This document shows, piece by piece, positions 26,838-37,075 of a DNA stretch of 64,000 nt (position 1 is the stretch's first letter; each line of letters starts with the position of its first letter). The position numbers and the translations under genes were made by a program. Source of the stretch: Clostridiales bacterium (GTDB taxonomy: Bacteria; Bacillota; Clostridia; Oscillospirales; Acutalibacteraceae); assembly GCA_022801595.1 (NCBI GenBank), contig JAAWSO010000008.1, positions 1-64,000 on the forward strand, in the 5' to 3' direction. The notes beneath the pieces were generated by a model. The model made no database searches. It saw nothing but the letters and a program-made list of their open reading frames with translations, and was not told where the DNA came from.

Positions 26838-28328
26838 TCAAGTAAACCGTTTCAATGGTTGCTCATACCGGTCTCCTTTTCCTTTCAATAACCGTTCCGG
26901 AATTTCCTGGGGATAATTTCCAGAGAAACAGGCGTCACAGTAACCGATATCCTTCCCTAACAAAATCTCCTTAAGGCTGTCTAAATCCAGGAAGCCTAGG
27001 GAGTCTGCGCCGGTCATTTTTTCAATTTCCTCAATCGTATGATTGGCAGCAATCAAATCTTTCCGAGATGGAATATCAGTTCCGTAATAGCAGGCCCACA
27101 GGAAAGGCGGTGAACTGATTCGCAGATGAACCTCAGCAGCGCCAGCTTCCTTTAACATTTTTACAATCCGAGCGGATGTGGTGCCGCGCACGATGGAGTC
27201 ATCCAACATGACCACTCGCTTTCCTTTGATTGCGGTGGAAAGTGAATTTAGCTTAATACGCACGCTCCGTTCCCGTTCTGATTGGCTTGGCTTGATGAAA
27301 GTACGGCCAATATAATTATTTTTTACAATTCCTTTTTCATATGGAATCCCAGATTCTTCACTGTAGCCAATCGCGGCGTCAATCCCAGACTCCGGTACAC
27401 CAATCACCATATCCGCTTCTACCGGATGCTGACGGGCAAGCAGACGGCCAGATTCTTTTCGGGCTTCATATACACTTACGCCATCAATCACACTATCCGT
27501 GCGGGCAAAATAAATGTATTCAAAAATACAGAGGGATTTTTTTACTGGAACATCTGCATGAAGAGAACGAAGCCCCTGGTGGTTGATTACTATAATTTCA
27601 CCTGGCTCTACATCACGGACAAACTCTGCGCCAACTGCATCCAACGCGCATGTTTCGGAAGCAAACACATAGCAATCGTCGTCAATTTTTCCCATGCAGA
27701 GTGGTTTGAACCCTTGTGGGTCACGGACCGCAATCAATTTTTGCGGACTCATAATGACCATGGAATAAGCGCCGCGCAACTGAGGGATCACACAACGAAT
27801 GGCTTCTTCGATGGAAGGAGCACGTACCCGTTCTTTTGCGATCAGATAAGAAATAATCTCAGGATCAATGGTGGTTTGAAAAATGGAACCTCGTCGTTCC
27901 AGTTCATTTTTTAGTTCGTAGGCATTGGTGAGAACACCATTGTAAGACAGCGCTAACGCACCTTTGACGTAACGCATCATCAGCGGCTGAGCATTTTCCC
28001 GCACGCTGTCATCCGCGTTGGAGTAACGAACATGGGCTACTCCCATCTGGCCTTGCAGGCTTTGCAGAATTTTGGGATTAAAAACCTCAGAAACCAGCCC
28101 CATATCTTTTGCATAAGAAATTAGACCGTCTTTGTTTACTGCGATACCACAGCTTTCCTGCCCGCGATGCTGCTGAGCCAGAAGGCCATTGTAACAGGCA
28201 TAAGCAGGATTGATGGAACCATCTTTCGAATAAATTCCAAAGACACCGCACTCTTCGTGTAGTTTACTCTCCTCCCCATCAAAATCGGTATTTGTAGCAA
28301 TTGAGGAATTTAACAAATAACTCACCAT
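26838..28328 (-). CDS. purF: Amidophosphoribosyltransferase
   Basis: This 496-residue enzyme makes phosphoribosylamine, the first step of purine synthesis. A 26-residue propeptide precedes the nucleophile Cys27 (LHEECGVFGIYSKDG), as in the Bacillus-type enzyme. The PRPP loop is VVMLDDSIVRGTTSARI. Cysteines in PPFLWACYYGTD and IGYCDACFSGNYP fit the 4Fe-4S cluster of that type. The ribosome site is weak; a GTG at codon 2 is an alternative start. Upstream lies a ~200-nt untranslated region. Confidence 0.97.
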   Translation of the reverse strand: MVSYLLNSSIATNTDFDGEESKLHEECGVFGIYSKDGSINPAYACYNGLLAQQHRGQESCGIAVNKDGLISYAKDMGLVSEVFNPKILQSLQGQMGVAHVRYSNADDSVRENAQPLMMRYVKGALALSYNGVLTNAYELKNELERRGSIFQTTIDPEIISYLIAKERVRAPSIEEAIRCVIPQLRGAYSMVIMSPQKLIAVRDPQGFKPLCMGKIDDDCYVFASETCALDAVGAEFVRDVEPGEIIVINHQGLRSLHADVPVKKSLCIFEYIYFARTDSVIDGVSVYEARKESGRLLARQHPVEADMVIGVPESGIDAAIGYSEESGIPYEKGIVKNNYIGRTFIKPSQSERERSVRIKLNSLSTAIKGKRVVMLDDSIVRGTTSARIVKMLKEAGAAEVHLRISSPPFLWACYYGTDIPSRKDLIAANHTIEEIEKMTGADSLGFLDLDSLKEILLGKDIGYCDACFSGNYPQEIPERLLKGKGDRYEQPLKRFT

Positions 28329-28855
28329 CCTAAATCTAATTCATCCTGTCTTTTTGACATTTCCATTCAAAAAGTGTTTCATAACGGTGTGCAAGCCAGA
28401 GGCAAATTCAGCGGATGCTGAATGTTCGTGAACCATCCGGTCTGAATCCCAAAACATTTGATAATTCAGACGGTTTTTAACAGATTGAAAACCATTGAAA
28501 TCCAATTCAATATTATACCATGTTTGCAAAGATTCGTCAAAAGATATCGAAAGAAAATCGAAAAAAATAAATTTTTTTAATTTAAGAAAAGGCGTTGCGT
28601 TTGCTTAGATTTTCTTCTACTTTCTAGTTTTGCAATATTATAAATAGTTTCTTGCAGATTTATCTCAGGTTTCCAGAAAAGAGATAGAAAAATGAAAGTT
28701 ATCTGAATATGTATTGCGTGATGATTTCATTTTTTTCTAAAATTCCCTTGAAAAAAATCAGCTCTTATGCTAGAATAATATTCAGAAATTCCCTTTTATT
28801 GTAAAACTTTTTGCAATTTCTTTCAAATCTAAACAACTTTTAGGAGGAACACACC
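28329..28855. promoter_or_regulatory. purF leader and divergent gdhA promoter region
   Basis: This is a 527-bp gap. On the minus strand TGGTATAAT near 28510-28520 is a TG-extended -10 for purF, leaving about 180 nt of leader with no recognised purine or ZTP riboswitch core. On the plus strand TTGAAA (28748-28753), a 17-bp spacer and TAGAAT (28771-28776) form the gdhA promoter. The middle is AT-rich without a gene. Confidence 0.6.
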
Positions 28856-30196
28856 ATGTCTTATGTCCAGGAACAACTTGAAAAATTGGCTGCAAAAAAT
28901 GGGGATCAACCAGAATTTTTGCAAGCTGCCGAAGAGATTTTGACCTCTTTGGAAGTGGTCATTGATAAAAATCCACAATATCAAAAAGCAGGGATCCTAG
29001 AGCGCTTGGTAGAACCAGAGCGTCAGATCATGTTCCGTGTGCCATGGGTGGATGACAACGGAAATACGCAAGTGAACCGCGGTTTCCGCGTACAGTTTAA
29101 TAGTGCGATTGGTCCCTACAAAGGCGGCTTGCGTTTTCATCCATCTGTTAACTTGAGTATCATCAAGTTCCTGGGCTTTGAGCAGATCTTTAAAAACTCC
29201 CTCACCGGCCTGCCAATCGGCGGTGGAAAGGGCGGTGCGGATTTTGATCCAAAAGGCAAATCTGACCGTGAAGTTATGGCATTCTGTCAAAGCTTTATGA
29301 CGGAACTGTACCGTCACATTGGCCCAAATTTGGACATCCCAGCTGGTGATATTGGCGTAGGCGCACGGGAAATCGGCTATCTGTTTGGCCAATACAAGAG
29401 GATTCGAAACGCTTACGAAAATGGTGTTCTCACCGGCAAAGGCCTATCCTATGGCGGCAGCTTGATTCGTCCAGAGGCTACTGGTTATGGTGCTGTTTAT
29501 TTTGCAAAAGAAGTTTTGGCACACTACGGGGAAAGCATTGAAGGCAAGACCTTTGCAGTATCCGGTTTTGGCAATGTTTCTTGGGGAACCATCTCCAAGA
29601 TCAACGAGTTGGGCGGCAAGGTTGTGACCATTTCCGGTCCAGACGGTTATGTTTACGATGAAGCTGGCGTAAGCGGAGAGAAAGTGGATTTCCTCCTAAA
29701 GATGAGAAGTTCTGGCCACGACACTGTGAAGGATTATGCAGACAAATTTGGTGCCGAATACTTTGCTGGTGAAAAGCCATGGTGCAGAAAAGTTGACGTT
29801 ATCATGCCTTGCGCAACACAAAATGAAATCGGCCTGAAAGATGCGGAACAAATTGTAGCCAACGGTGTGAAATATTACATTGAAGTATCCAACATGCCAA
29901 CTACCAACGAGGCTTTGGAATTCCTGAAAGCAAAAGGTTTGGTTATTGCTCCAAGTAAGGCGGTAAATGCTGGCGGTGTGGCCGTATCCGCTTTAGAAAT
30001 GAGCCAAAACAGCATGCGCTATGGTTGGTCTAGAGAAGAGGTTGACGCAAAGCTGAAGGAAATCATGGTCAATATCCACAACAATTCCAGAGACGCTGCT
30101 GAAAAGTATGGCCTGGGCTATAATCTGTTGGCTGGCGCAAACATTGCTGGCTTTGAAAAGGTAGCGGATGCAATGATGGCACAAGGTGTTGTTTAA
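28856..30196 (+). CDS. gdhA: NADP-type glutamate dehydrogenase
   Basis: This 446-residue hexameric enzyme assimilates ammonium into glutamate from 2-oxoglutarate. Motifs include RVQFNSAIGPYKGGLRFHPS, TGLPIGGGKGGADFDPKGKS with the catalytic lysines, PAGDIGVGAREIGYLFGQY and the Rossmann loop FAVSGFGNVSWGTI. The length is typical of the small bacterial class. AGGAGG lies 9 nt before the ATG. It is monocistronic, with its own promoter and a terminator at 30231-30263. Confidence 0.97.
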   Translation: MSYVQEQLEKLAAKNGDQPEFLQAAEEILTSLEVVIDKNPQYQKAGILERLVEPERQIMFRVPWVDDNGNTQVNRGFRVQFNSAIGPYKGGLRFHPSVNLSIIKFLGFEQIFKNSLTGLPIGGGKGGADFDPKGKSDREVMAFCQSFMTELYRHIGPNLDIPAGDIGVGAREIGYLFGQYKRIRNAYENGVLTGKGLSYGGSLIRPEATGYGAVYFAKEVLAHYGESIEGKTFAVSGFGNVSWGTISKINELGGKVVTISGPDGYVYDEAGVSGEKVDFLLKMRSSGHDTVKDYADKFGAEYFAGEKPWCRKVDVIMPCATQNEIGLKDAEQIVANGVKYYIEVSNMPTTNEALEFLKAKGLVIAPSKAVNAGGVAVSALEMSQNSMRYGWSREEVDAKLKEIMVNIHNNSRDAAEKYGLGYNLLAGANIAGFEKVADAMMAQGVV

Positions 30197-30230
30197 TCGA
30201 CTCATGATTTATTTTAAATAGCAACGATTG

Positions 30231-30263
30231 AAAACGGCTATGTGGAAATTCCCATAGCCGTTT
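30231..30263 (+). terminator. gdhA terminator
   Basis: AAAACGGCTATG and CATAGCCGTTT form a stem around TGGAAATTCC, followed by TCTTTCTT. The next gene starts 27 bp later. Confidence 0.7.
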
Positions 30264-30289
30264 CTTTCTTGCTGGGAGTGATACAAAAA

Positions 30290-31345
30290 ATGGAAAAGGA
30301 AAAACAGAAGAAAAATCGACAGACGGAACACCTTTCTAGTATGATCCGAAGTATTTTAAAACGCTATTTTGTGGATGCAGTCAGCGCGATGGCGTTGGGG
30401 TTATTCGCTTCGCTCATCATTGGCCTGATTCTCTCACAGTTTAGCAAAATTCCCTACCTGGAATTTCTTTCTTCTTACGCAGATATGGCAAGCAATGGAT
30501 CTGTGGTAGGAGCAGCAATTGGGGCCGCGATTGCCTGGGGATTGAAATCCAAGCCCTTGGTGATTTTTTCCTGTGTCGTGGTGGGGGCATTTGGATATGG
30601 TGCAGGAGGGCCGGTTGGAGCTTATGCGGCTACTGTGGTGGGGGCAGAACTGGCCCGTTTGGTGGCAGGACGCACCAAAGTAGATATTGTCTTAACTCCC
30701 CTGGCAACCATTTTACCTGGATGCGTCGTTGGGCAATTGGTTGGTCCTCCAGTACAGTGGTTTATGAGTATGTTGGGAGGGTTGATCAACACTGCAACCA
30801 ACTACTCGCCATTCTTAATGGGACTGGTAATCTCTGTCGTAGTCGGCATGGCGTTGACTGCCCCAATCAGTTCCGCAGCCTTGTGCATTATGCTGGATCT
30901 CAACGGTTTAGCCGGAGGGGCTGCTACCGTTGGATGCTGTGCGCAAATGATAGGATTTGCCGTCACTAGTTTTCGAGATAACCGTTGGGGCGGTTTGGTA
31001 GCGCAGGGTTTGGGTACCTCGATGCTTCAAGTGGGGAATATTGTGCGCCGGCCTCAAATTTGGATCGCCCCTACCCTATCCAGTGCGATTCTTGGCCCTC
31101 TGGCTACCTGTGTGTTTAAAATGCAAAATACGGCGACTGGCGCAGGGATGGGAACCAGTGGATTGGTAGGGCAATTCGGCACCTTTGCGGCTATGAGCGG
31201 GACAACACCGGTTTGGTGGCTGATGATCGAAATTTTCCTTTTACACTTTCTATTTCCAGCAATTTTAGCTCTTGGCATTGACTGGATGTTAAGAAAAATA
31301 GGTTGGGTACGCCCGGGTGACATGAAATTGTACCAAGCAGAGTAA
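30290..31345 (+). CDS. EIIC-like membrane permease (PTS_EIIC_2 family)
   Basis: The chosen ATG follows GGGAGTGATACAAAAA; an upstream in-frame ATG overlaps the gdhA terminator. The 351 residues hold about nine membrane helices, with glycine-rich loops (VVGAFGYGAGGPVGAYAATV, GAGMGTSGLVGQFGTFAAMS) and GMALTAPISSAALCIML. This matches the PTS_EIIC_2 family, EIIC-like proteins often without partner EIIA/EIIB. No PTS phosphotransfer genes are near, so it may be a uniporter-like carrier. Substrate unknown. Confidence 0.8.
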   Translation: MEKEKQKKNRQTEHLSSMIRSILKRYFVDAVSAMALGLFASLIIGLILSQFSKIPYLEFLSSYADMASNGSVVGAAIGAAIAWGLKSKPLVIFSCVVVGAFGYGAGGPVGAYAATVVGAELARLVAGRTKVDIVLTPLATILPGCVVGQLVGPPVQWFMSMLGGLINTATNYSPFLMGLVISVVVGMALTAPISSAALCIMLDLNGLAGGAATVGCCAQMIGFAVTSFRDNRWGGLVAQGLGTSMLQVGNIVRRPQIWIAPTLSSAILGPLATCVFKMQNTATGAGMGTSGLVGQFGTFAAMSGTTPVWWLMIEIFLLHFLFPAILALGIDWMLRKIGWVRPGDMKLYQAE

Positions 31346-31637
31346 GAGAATATGAATAAAATTTGTGAAAATATTTATGAAAATTGTATGATAAAATCCA
31401 ATTTTATTTGTATAATTTTTGTCTTAATATGCTTGTTTTATCAAGGATGAAACTTGTTTTTTTGTTAATCTTACAAAAAAATTTTTAATCTACCTTTGAT
31501 ATTGCAAACCGCACGGTTTTATTATAAAATTAATAAATAAGGATGGTTGTTGTAAGATTTTTTGAATTATCTTACCAAAACAATCAATAGGGGTTATCAC
31601 CCAATCATCAAATTTTCAAATTAAAAGGAGCCTGGTT
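31346..31637 (+). promoter_or_regulatory. AT-rich upstream region of pyruvate carboxylase
   Basis: A 292-bp gap. A possible promoter is TTGATA (near 31497), an 18-bp spacer and TATTAT. Downstream, GTAAGAT and ATCTTAC (around 31554-31575) form an inverted repeat in the leader. No known riboswitch is recognised. Confidence 0.35.
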
Positions 31638-34600
31638 TTGTTGAAAAAGTTTAAAAGAGTTTTGGTAGCAAATCGCGGTGAAATTGCGATTCGTATTTTC
31701 CGAGCTTGTAAAGAACTAGGAATTCGGACAGTTGCCATCTATTCGGAAGAAGATAAAGGCGCAATGTTCCGCACAAAAGCTGATGAGTCTTATTTGATCG
31801 GTCAAGGAAAATCTCCCATTGACGCATACCTTGGCATTACCGAAATCATTGAGTTGGCAAAGGCAAAAGGTGTGGACGCTATCCATCCTGGCTATGGATT
31901 TTTAGCGGAAAATGAGCAATTTGCCCGTCAATGTGAAGAATCCGGAATCGAATTTATCGGTCCCGACCATATCATGATGAACCAACTTGGCGATAAAATT
32001 AAATCCAAGCTGGTGGCGAACTCCGTCAATGTTCCGACCATTCCCGGCGTAGAGCAGGCAATTCAAGATGAACAAGAGGCTTTGGAATTTGCAGAGCGGT
32101 GCGGTTACCCCATTATGCTGAAAGCAGCAGCTGGCGGCGGCGGTAGAGGCATGCGTATTGTAACCAAGGCGGAAGATCTTCCTGCTGAATTTAACAGTGC
32201 ACGCAACGAGGCGAAAAAAGCATTTGGCATTGACGATATCTTTATTGAAAAATATTTGGAAAAACCAAAGCACATCGAAGTGCAGATTATGGGTGACAAA
32301 TACGGTAACATTGTTCATTTGTATGAGCGTGACTGTTCCATTCAGAGACGGCATCAAAAGGTAGTTGAGTTTACTCCTGCTTTTGCACTTACCGAGGAAC
32401 AACGGCAAAATATTTGCGCGGACGCAATCAAAATTGCAAAAGCGGTAAACTATCGCAACGCAGGTACCTTGGAATTTTTGGTAGATAAAAACGGCGACCA
32501 CTATTTCATCGAAATGAACCCAAGAATCCAGGTTGAACATACGATCACCGAAATGACCACTGGCATTGATCTAGTACAAACCCAAATTCTGGTGGCTCAA
32601 GGCTACCGTTTGGATTCGCCTGAGATCAACATCAAATCCCAGGATGATATCAAACCAAAAGGCTTTGCGATTCAATGCCGTGTTACTACCGAGGATCCAG
32701 CGAATAATTTTGCTCCTGATACCGGCAAAATCGATGTTTATCAAACGAGTTCCGGTTTTGGTATCCGTTTGGATGGCGGCAATGGCTTTGCTGGTGCAGA
32801 GATCACGCCTTACTATGACAGCTTGTTGGTTAAAGTGATCGCTTCCGGCAGAACCTTTGCCGATACGGTAACCAAGATGTCCCGTGTTTTAGGTGAAACC
32901 AAGATTACCGGCGTTAAGACGAATATTCCTTTCTTACTTAATGTTATGCATAATGAAGAATTCATGCAGGGTACGTGTGATACTAGCTTTATCGCCGAGC
33001 ATCCAGAGCTTTTGAACTTCCGTGCAAAGGGCAACAAAGAGAAGAAATTGCTGACCTTCTTGGCCAACAAGATTGTCAACGAAGAAAAAGGTCACAAGCC
33101 AGAATTCAATATTCCTGTGGTTCCACAAGTACCGGAAGTTGCCAATCTTCGTGGTACGAAGCAAATTTTGGACGAACAAGGCCCAGAAAAGTTATCCAAA
33201 TGGGTTGCCGACCAAAAAGGGCTTCTCTTCACCGAAACCTCCATGCGTGACGGCCAACAGTCTTTGGTTGCTACCCGTGTGAGAACCATTGATATGGAGA
33301 GAATCGCTCCAGCTGTTTCCGTCTTGGCAAAAGACCTCTTCTCCATGGAAATGTGGGGAGGCGCAACCTTCGACGTTGCTTACCGTTTTCTTAAGGAAAA
33401 CCCATGGGAGCGCTTGGCTACTCTGCGTGAAAAAATGCCGAATATTTTGATGCAAATGCTGGTTCGCGGTGCCAACGCCGTGGGCTACAAGAACTATCCC
33501 GATAATGTGATCCGCAAATTTATTGATGAAGCGGCTGATGCTGGCATCGATGTATTCCGTGTCTTCGACTCCCTTAACTGGTTGGAAGGTATGCAGGTGG
33601 CCATAGATGAGATTCACAAAAAGGGTAAGGTTGTGGAAGCATGTATGTGCTATACTGGCGATATTTTGGATGAGAACCGCACCAAGTATAATCTAAAATA
33701 CTACATTAATATGGCAAAAGAGCTGGAGAAACGCGGCGCACACCTGATTTGTATTAAGGATATGTCTGGTCTGCTCAAGCCAGCCGCTGCCTACAAGCTG
33801 ATTAAAGAGCTGAAAAATGAAGTTGGTCTCCCGATTCATTTACATACTCACGATACCAGCGGAAATGGTGTAGCTTCCATCCTGATGGCAGCACAAGCCG
33901 GAGTCGATATCGTAGATACTGCCCTCAACAGCATGGCAGGTCTTACCAGCCAGCCGGCAATGAACTCTGTCGTAGCAGCCGTTCAAAATACAGAAAGAGA
34001 GTCTACCATCAACTTGGACGATATTCAAAAGCTGTCTAACTACTGGCAGGATGTTCGTCCCGTATATGCTCAATTTGAATCCGGCTTGAAGGCTGGTACC
34101 ACCGAGATTTACAAATATGAAATCCCTGGCGGCCAATATTCCAATCTGAAACCACAGGTTGACAGCTTTGGTTTGGGTCATAAGTTTGAAGAAGTGAAGG
34201 CCATGTACAAGACCGTTAACGATATGCTGGGCGATATTGTTAAGGTTACCCCATCCTCCAAGGCGGTTGGTGATATGGCGATCTTTATGGTACAAAATGA
34301 GCTGACTCCAGAGAATATTTACGAGAAAGCCAAAGATATTGACTTCCCTGATTCCATCGTTTCCTATTTTGAGGGTATGATGGGCCAGCCAGAAGGCGGG
34401 TTCCCAGAGAAGCTGCAAAAGCTGGTTCTCAAAGGAAAAGAACCGATTACCTGTCGTCCTGGCGAATTGTTGGAAGATGAGGACTTTGCTGCCATTGCAA
34501 AACATCTTCAAGACACTTATGGCTTAGAAGGCAATGGTCAAGAGGTTATCAGTTATGCCCTATATCCAAAAGTATTTGAAGACTATCAAAAATCCTTGAA

Positions 34601-35072
34601 GAAGGATGGCAATTTCCGTTATATGGGCAGCGATATTTTCTTCCACGGCTTGCGTAAAGGCGAAACCAGCGACATTCAAATCGCAGAAGGTAAAGTTCTG
34701 ACTGTGAAGCTGATTGAAGTTGGCGAGCCAGATGACTCCGGTTTCCGTGAGGTTGCTTTTGAAGTCAATGGTAATCGTCGTGTGATCAGTGTGAAAGATA
34801 CTGGTACTAAGGCAAAAGCTTCTGCTGGAGCTGTTGCGGTTATGGCTGATCCAGATAATGAGAAGGAAGTTGGAGCGAATATTCCAGGTACCATTCTCAA
34901 GGTTCTGGTTGCTGCTGGCGATAAGATCGAAGCAAATCAACCATTGGCTGTGATTGAAGCCATGAAAATGGAAACCAATATTCTTGCTCCAGTTGGCGGT
35001 GAAATTGAAAAAATTGTGGTTACTGCTGGCCAGCAAGTAAAATCTGGTGAATTGATTGCTGTATTGAAATAA
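31638..35072 (+). CDS. pyc: Pyruvate carboxylase
   Basis: The 1144-residue biotin enzyme carboxylates pyruvate to oxaloacetate. The start is TTG, 7 nt after AAGGAG. The domain order is standard. Biotin carboxylase (about 1-455) has KAAAGGGGRGMRIVTKAED and HLYERDCSIQRRHQKVVE. The carboxyltransferase (about 530-800) has LFTETSMRDGQQSLVATRVR and HTHDTSGNGVAS. The allosteric/PC-like region follows, then the biotinyl domain with the attachment lysine in AVIEAMKMETNILAP. It supplies oxaloacetate for aspartate and glutamate synthesis, matching nearby gdhA and purA. A terminator follows. Confidence 0.98.
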   Translation: MLKKFKRVLVANRGEIAIRIFRACKELGIRTVAIYSEEDKGAMFRTKADESYLIGQGKSPIDAYLGITEIIELAKAKGVDAIHPGYGFLAENEQFARQCEESGIEFIGPDHIMMNQLGDKIKSKLVANSVNVPTIPGVEQAIQDEQEALEFAERCGYPIMLKAAAGGGGRGMRIVTKAEDLPAEFNSARNEAKKAFGIDDIFIEKYLEKPKHIEVQIMGDKYGNIVHLYERDCSIQRRHQKVVEFTPAFALTEEQRQNICADAIKIAKAVNYRNAGTLEFLVDKNGDHYFIEMNPRIQVEHTITEMTTGIDLVQTQILVAQGYRLDSPEINIKSQDDIKPKGFAIQCRVTTEDPANNFAPDTGKIDVYQTSSGFGIRLDGGNGFAGAEITPYYDSLLVKVIASGRTFADTVTKMSRVLGETKITGVKTNIPFLLNVMHNEEFMQGTCDTSFIAEHPELLNFRAKGNKEKKLLTFLANKIVNEEKGHKPEFNIPVVPQVPEVANLRGTKQILDEQGPEKLSKWVADQKGLLFTETSMRDGQQSLVATRVRTIDMERIAPAVSVLAKDLFSMEMWGGATFDVAYRFLKENPWERLATLREKMPNILMQMLVRGANAVGYKNYPDNVIRKFIDEAADAGIDVFRVFDSLNWLEGMQVAIDEIHKKGKVVEACMCYTGDILDENRTKYNLKYYINMAKELEKRGAHLICIKDMSGLLKPAAAYKLIKELKNEVGLPIHLHTHDTSGNGVASILMAAQAGVDIVDTALNSMAGLTSQPAMNSVVAAVQNTERESTINLDDIQKLSNYWQDVRPVYAQFESGLKAGTTEIYKYEIPGGQYSNLKPQVDSFGLGHKFEEVKAMYKTVNDMLGDIVKVTPSSKAVGDMAIFMVQNELTPENIYEKAKDIDFPDSIVSYFEGMMGQPEGGFPEKLQKLVLKGKEPITCRPGELLEDEDFAAIAKHLQDTYGLEGNGQEVISYALYPKVFEDYQKSLKKDGNFRYMGSDIFFHGLRKGETSDIQIAEGKVLTVKLIEVGEPDDSGFREVAFEVNGNRRVISVKDTGTKAKASAGAVAVMADPDNEKEVGANIPGTILKVLVAAGDKIEANQPLAVIEAMKMETNILAPVGGEIEKIVVTAGQQVKSGELIAVLK

Positions 35073-35105
35073 TCAAATCCGTCTGCGATTGATCGATAAG
35101 AAAAA

Positions 35106-35145
35106 GATCCGAGAAATGCTGAAAAGCGATTCTCGGATCTTTTTT
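35106..35145 (+). terminator. pyc terminator
   Basis: GATCCGAGAA and TTCTCGGATC pair around a 14-nt loop, with a T6 tract. It also lies at the end of the converging FUSC gene. Confidence 0.85.
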
Positions 35146-37075
35146 ATCCTTCTACAACACGATACAAAGCTTGGACTCTCTGGGCACAATGCTGCATTTT
35201 ATGATTGATATATTGATTATCGTAAACCTGGCGGATCTGGATTTGGGGCGCTTTGGCACAAGCTGGAGCTTTCCAGAGATATTGCCGGGTACATTGTAAA
35301 CTATTTTGCAGTTCGGCCAACATGGCTTCTAGAGCTTTCTGGTCTACCCTCTCTTTTGGTTGGATAGCAATTAAGGTGTAAATATGGGATAAGTCTGTCA
35401 TGAGTTGGTTGTTGGTTTCTAAAAAAATAGAAATATATGATAGGCTAGGATCTTGAGCCGCCATCTGATACTGGGTTTGGATCTTGCCACTAATCAGGTA
35501 AGAAGTCAGCACTAAGTCGCGATCCAGCCGAGCATTTTGTTTTCCCAGAGCAGTATTGTGTACCTGTTGTAAAATCATTTGGTCAATCTCAAGCAAATTT
35601 CCCATTAGATTCCGTAGTTCGTCTTTATTTCTAGTTGGAAAAATAAAGTAACTAGCCAGAATCGTAATCAAAATGCCAGCCGCTGTATAAATCACACGAT
35701 ATAGGAATAATGTGCTATCTGCTCCATTGATTAAAATATTCATGGCTAAGGAGCTGCATGTAATGTAAACAGCGGTGAACGTATATTTACTTGTAGTAAA
35801 AGTGAGAGAGTTTGCAATCATCATAATAATGATCTGCGGGAGGAAGCCAGGAAACAGATAACTCAGCCCAACGGAAACTGCAGTACCGATGGCAGTTCCC
35901 AACATCCTCTCCCCCATCTTTTTCATGCTGGTTTCATGAATTGGCAGCATGACTACAAAAATACTCATAGGAAGCCAGTATGCATGGGGAAATTGGAAGT
36001 AATAAGCAAAAGCAGCACAAGGACAAACCGCAATGCTTAGTCGTAGGGCGAATCGCATTTTGAACGAACGTAAGGTAAAATTTTGTTTGAATCGGAGCCA
36101 AGTGCGATATTTTTTATGATGACGTTTTTGGGTTCCCTGTTTTTTCATGCAAGATAGATCTGAGAGTACGGTTGCCAGATAATTCAGAATATAAACGATG
36201 TTGTCGTCTAAATCTGGATTGGAGAGTTCATTTTCATGAGGGAAAGAAATCAATTGGACGATGAAAGCATCTTCTATTGTTTTCTTTTCAATCCCTTGAG
36301 CCGCTTGGTTAAACAGGAGGGAAAGATGGTCTAGGTATTGACAATCTTTTGCGGAAATAGCTCCAAATTTTTCAAAGGAAGTCACTACATTATTGATATG
36401 TTGAAATACAATAATAAAGGGAAAATATGCTTGTCCATCTGCATGTTTTAAGAATAGACTTTCATCACTTCCATATACATATCGGCTGATTTTTTTATTA
36501 ATTTCAAAAAGCTGATCTTTCTGTGTTGCTACCGCTTTCCAGTCCTCCTTCGATAAAGCTCGAAGTAACCCCACAGTTGTCTCCAGCCCTTGCTGAGTCA
36601 GAGAGGAAATCGGAGATTTTTTCGATCGAATGGTAAATAAACGAATGAGTAAATAGGTAATGAGGCAGGATAAGAAAACGGACAATAGCCGGAGCGGAAG
36701 CCCTGTAGCATTGGTGGGGATCATTTGGTAAAGAATAAACGTTAATTCCAAGGGAAGCTGATTGGTAGGATTAAAGTCGTCCAGAAAAAAATAAATAATA
36801 GCGAACGTACAGAAAAAATTCAGTAGAATACAAGAGGCCAAATGTAAGGTAGCCACATAGGCCAATATGACAAGTCCCAAGTAAGTTCCTGTTGTTTTCA
36901 GCATATTGCTTTCCAGAAATTCATCGTTGCGCAACCGCATAAAAGATAACGGCAATAAAATTGCGATCAAGGAATTTCCCATACCAAATAACCAATAATT
37001 AAATCCGAATAATACGAGAAAAACAATGGTGGGTTCTATTGCTTTCTGGCATCGCAAACGGATTGCTTGGATCAT
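35144..37075 (-). CDS. FUSC-family membrane protein (aromatic acid exporter-like)
   Basis: This 643-residue protein has two membrane blocks. The N-terminal block (about 10-150) carries TIVFLVLFGFNYWLFGMG and FCTFAIIYFFLDD; the second (about 355-480) carries PHAYWLPMSIFVVMLPIHET, RMLGTAIGTAVSVGLSYLF and IYTAAGILITILASYFIFP. They are separated by a helical cytosolic region. This is the fusaric-acid-resistance/ArAE-like layout. The ATG overlaps the coaX stop (ATGA), so the two are translationally coupled. A second FUSC protein lies at 40069. The substrate is unknown; efflux of acids is the family expectation. Confidence 0.85.
   Translation of the reverse strand: MIQAIRLRCQKAIEPTIVFLVLFGFNYWLFGMGNSLIAILLPLSFMRLRNDEFLESNMLKTTGTYLGLVILAYVATLHLASCILLNFFCTFAIIYFFLDDFNPTNQLPLELTFILYQMIPTNATGLPLRLLSVFLSCLITYLLIRLFTIRSKKSPISSLTQQGLETTVGLLRALSKEDWKAVATQKDQLFEINKKISRYVYGSDESLFLKHADGQAYFPFIIVFQHINNVVTSFEKFGAISAKDCQYLDHLSLLFNQAAQGIEKKTIEDAFIVQLISFPHENELSNPDLDDNIVYILNYLATVLSDLSCMKKQGTQKRHHKKYRTWLRFKQNFTLRSFKMRFALRLSIAVCPCAAFAYYFQFPHAYWLPMSIFVVMLPIHETSMKKMGERMLGTAIGTAVSVGLSYLFPGFLPQIIIMMIANSLTFTTSKYTFTAVYITCSSLAMNILINGADSTLFLYRVIYTAAGILITILASYFIFPTRNKDELRNLMGNLLEIDQMILQQVHNTALGKQNARLDRDLVLTSYLISGKIQTQYQMAAQDPSLSYISIFLETNNQLMTDLSHIYTLIAIQPKERVDQKALEAMLAELQNSLQCTRQYLWKAPACAKAPQIQIRQVYDNQYINHKMQHCAQRVQALYRVVEG

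Noticed and set aside
28341-28529. 62-codon minus-strand reading frame upstream of purF
   Set aside because: Its start overlaps the -10 region of the purF promoter, there is no ribosome site, and the composition is not protein-like; treated as untranslated leader.
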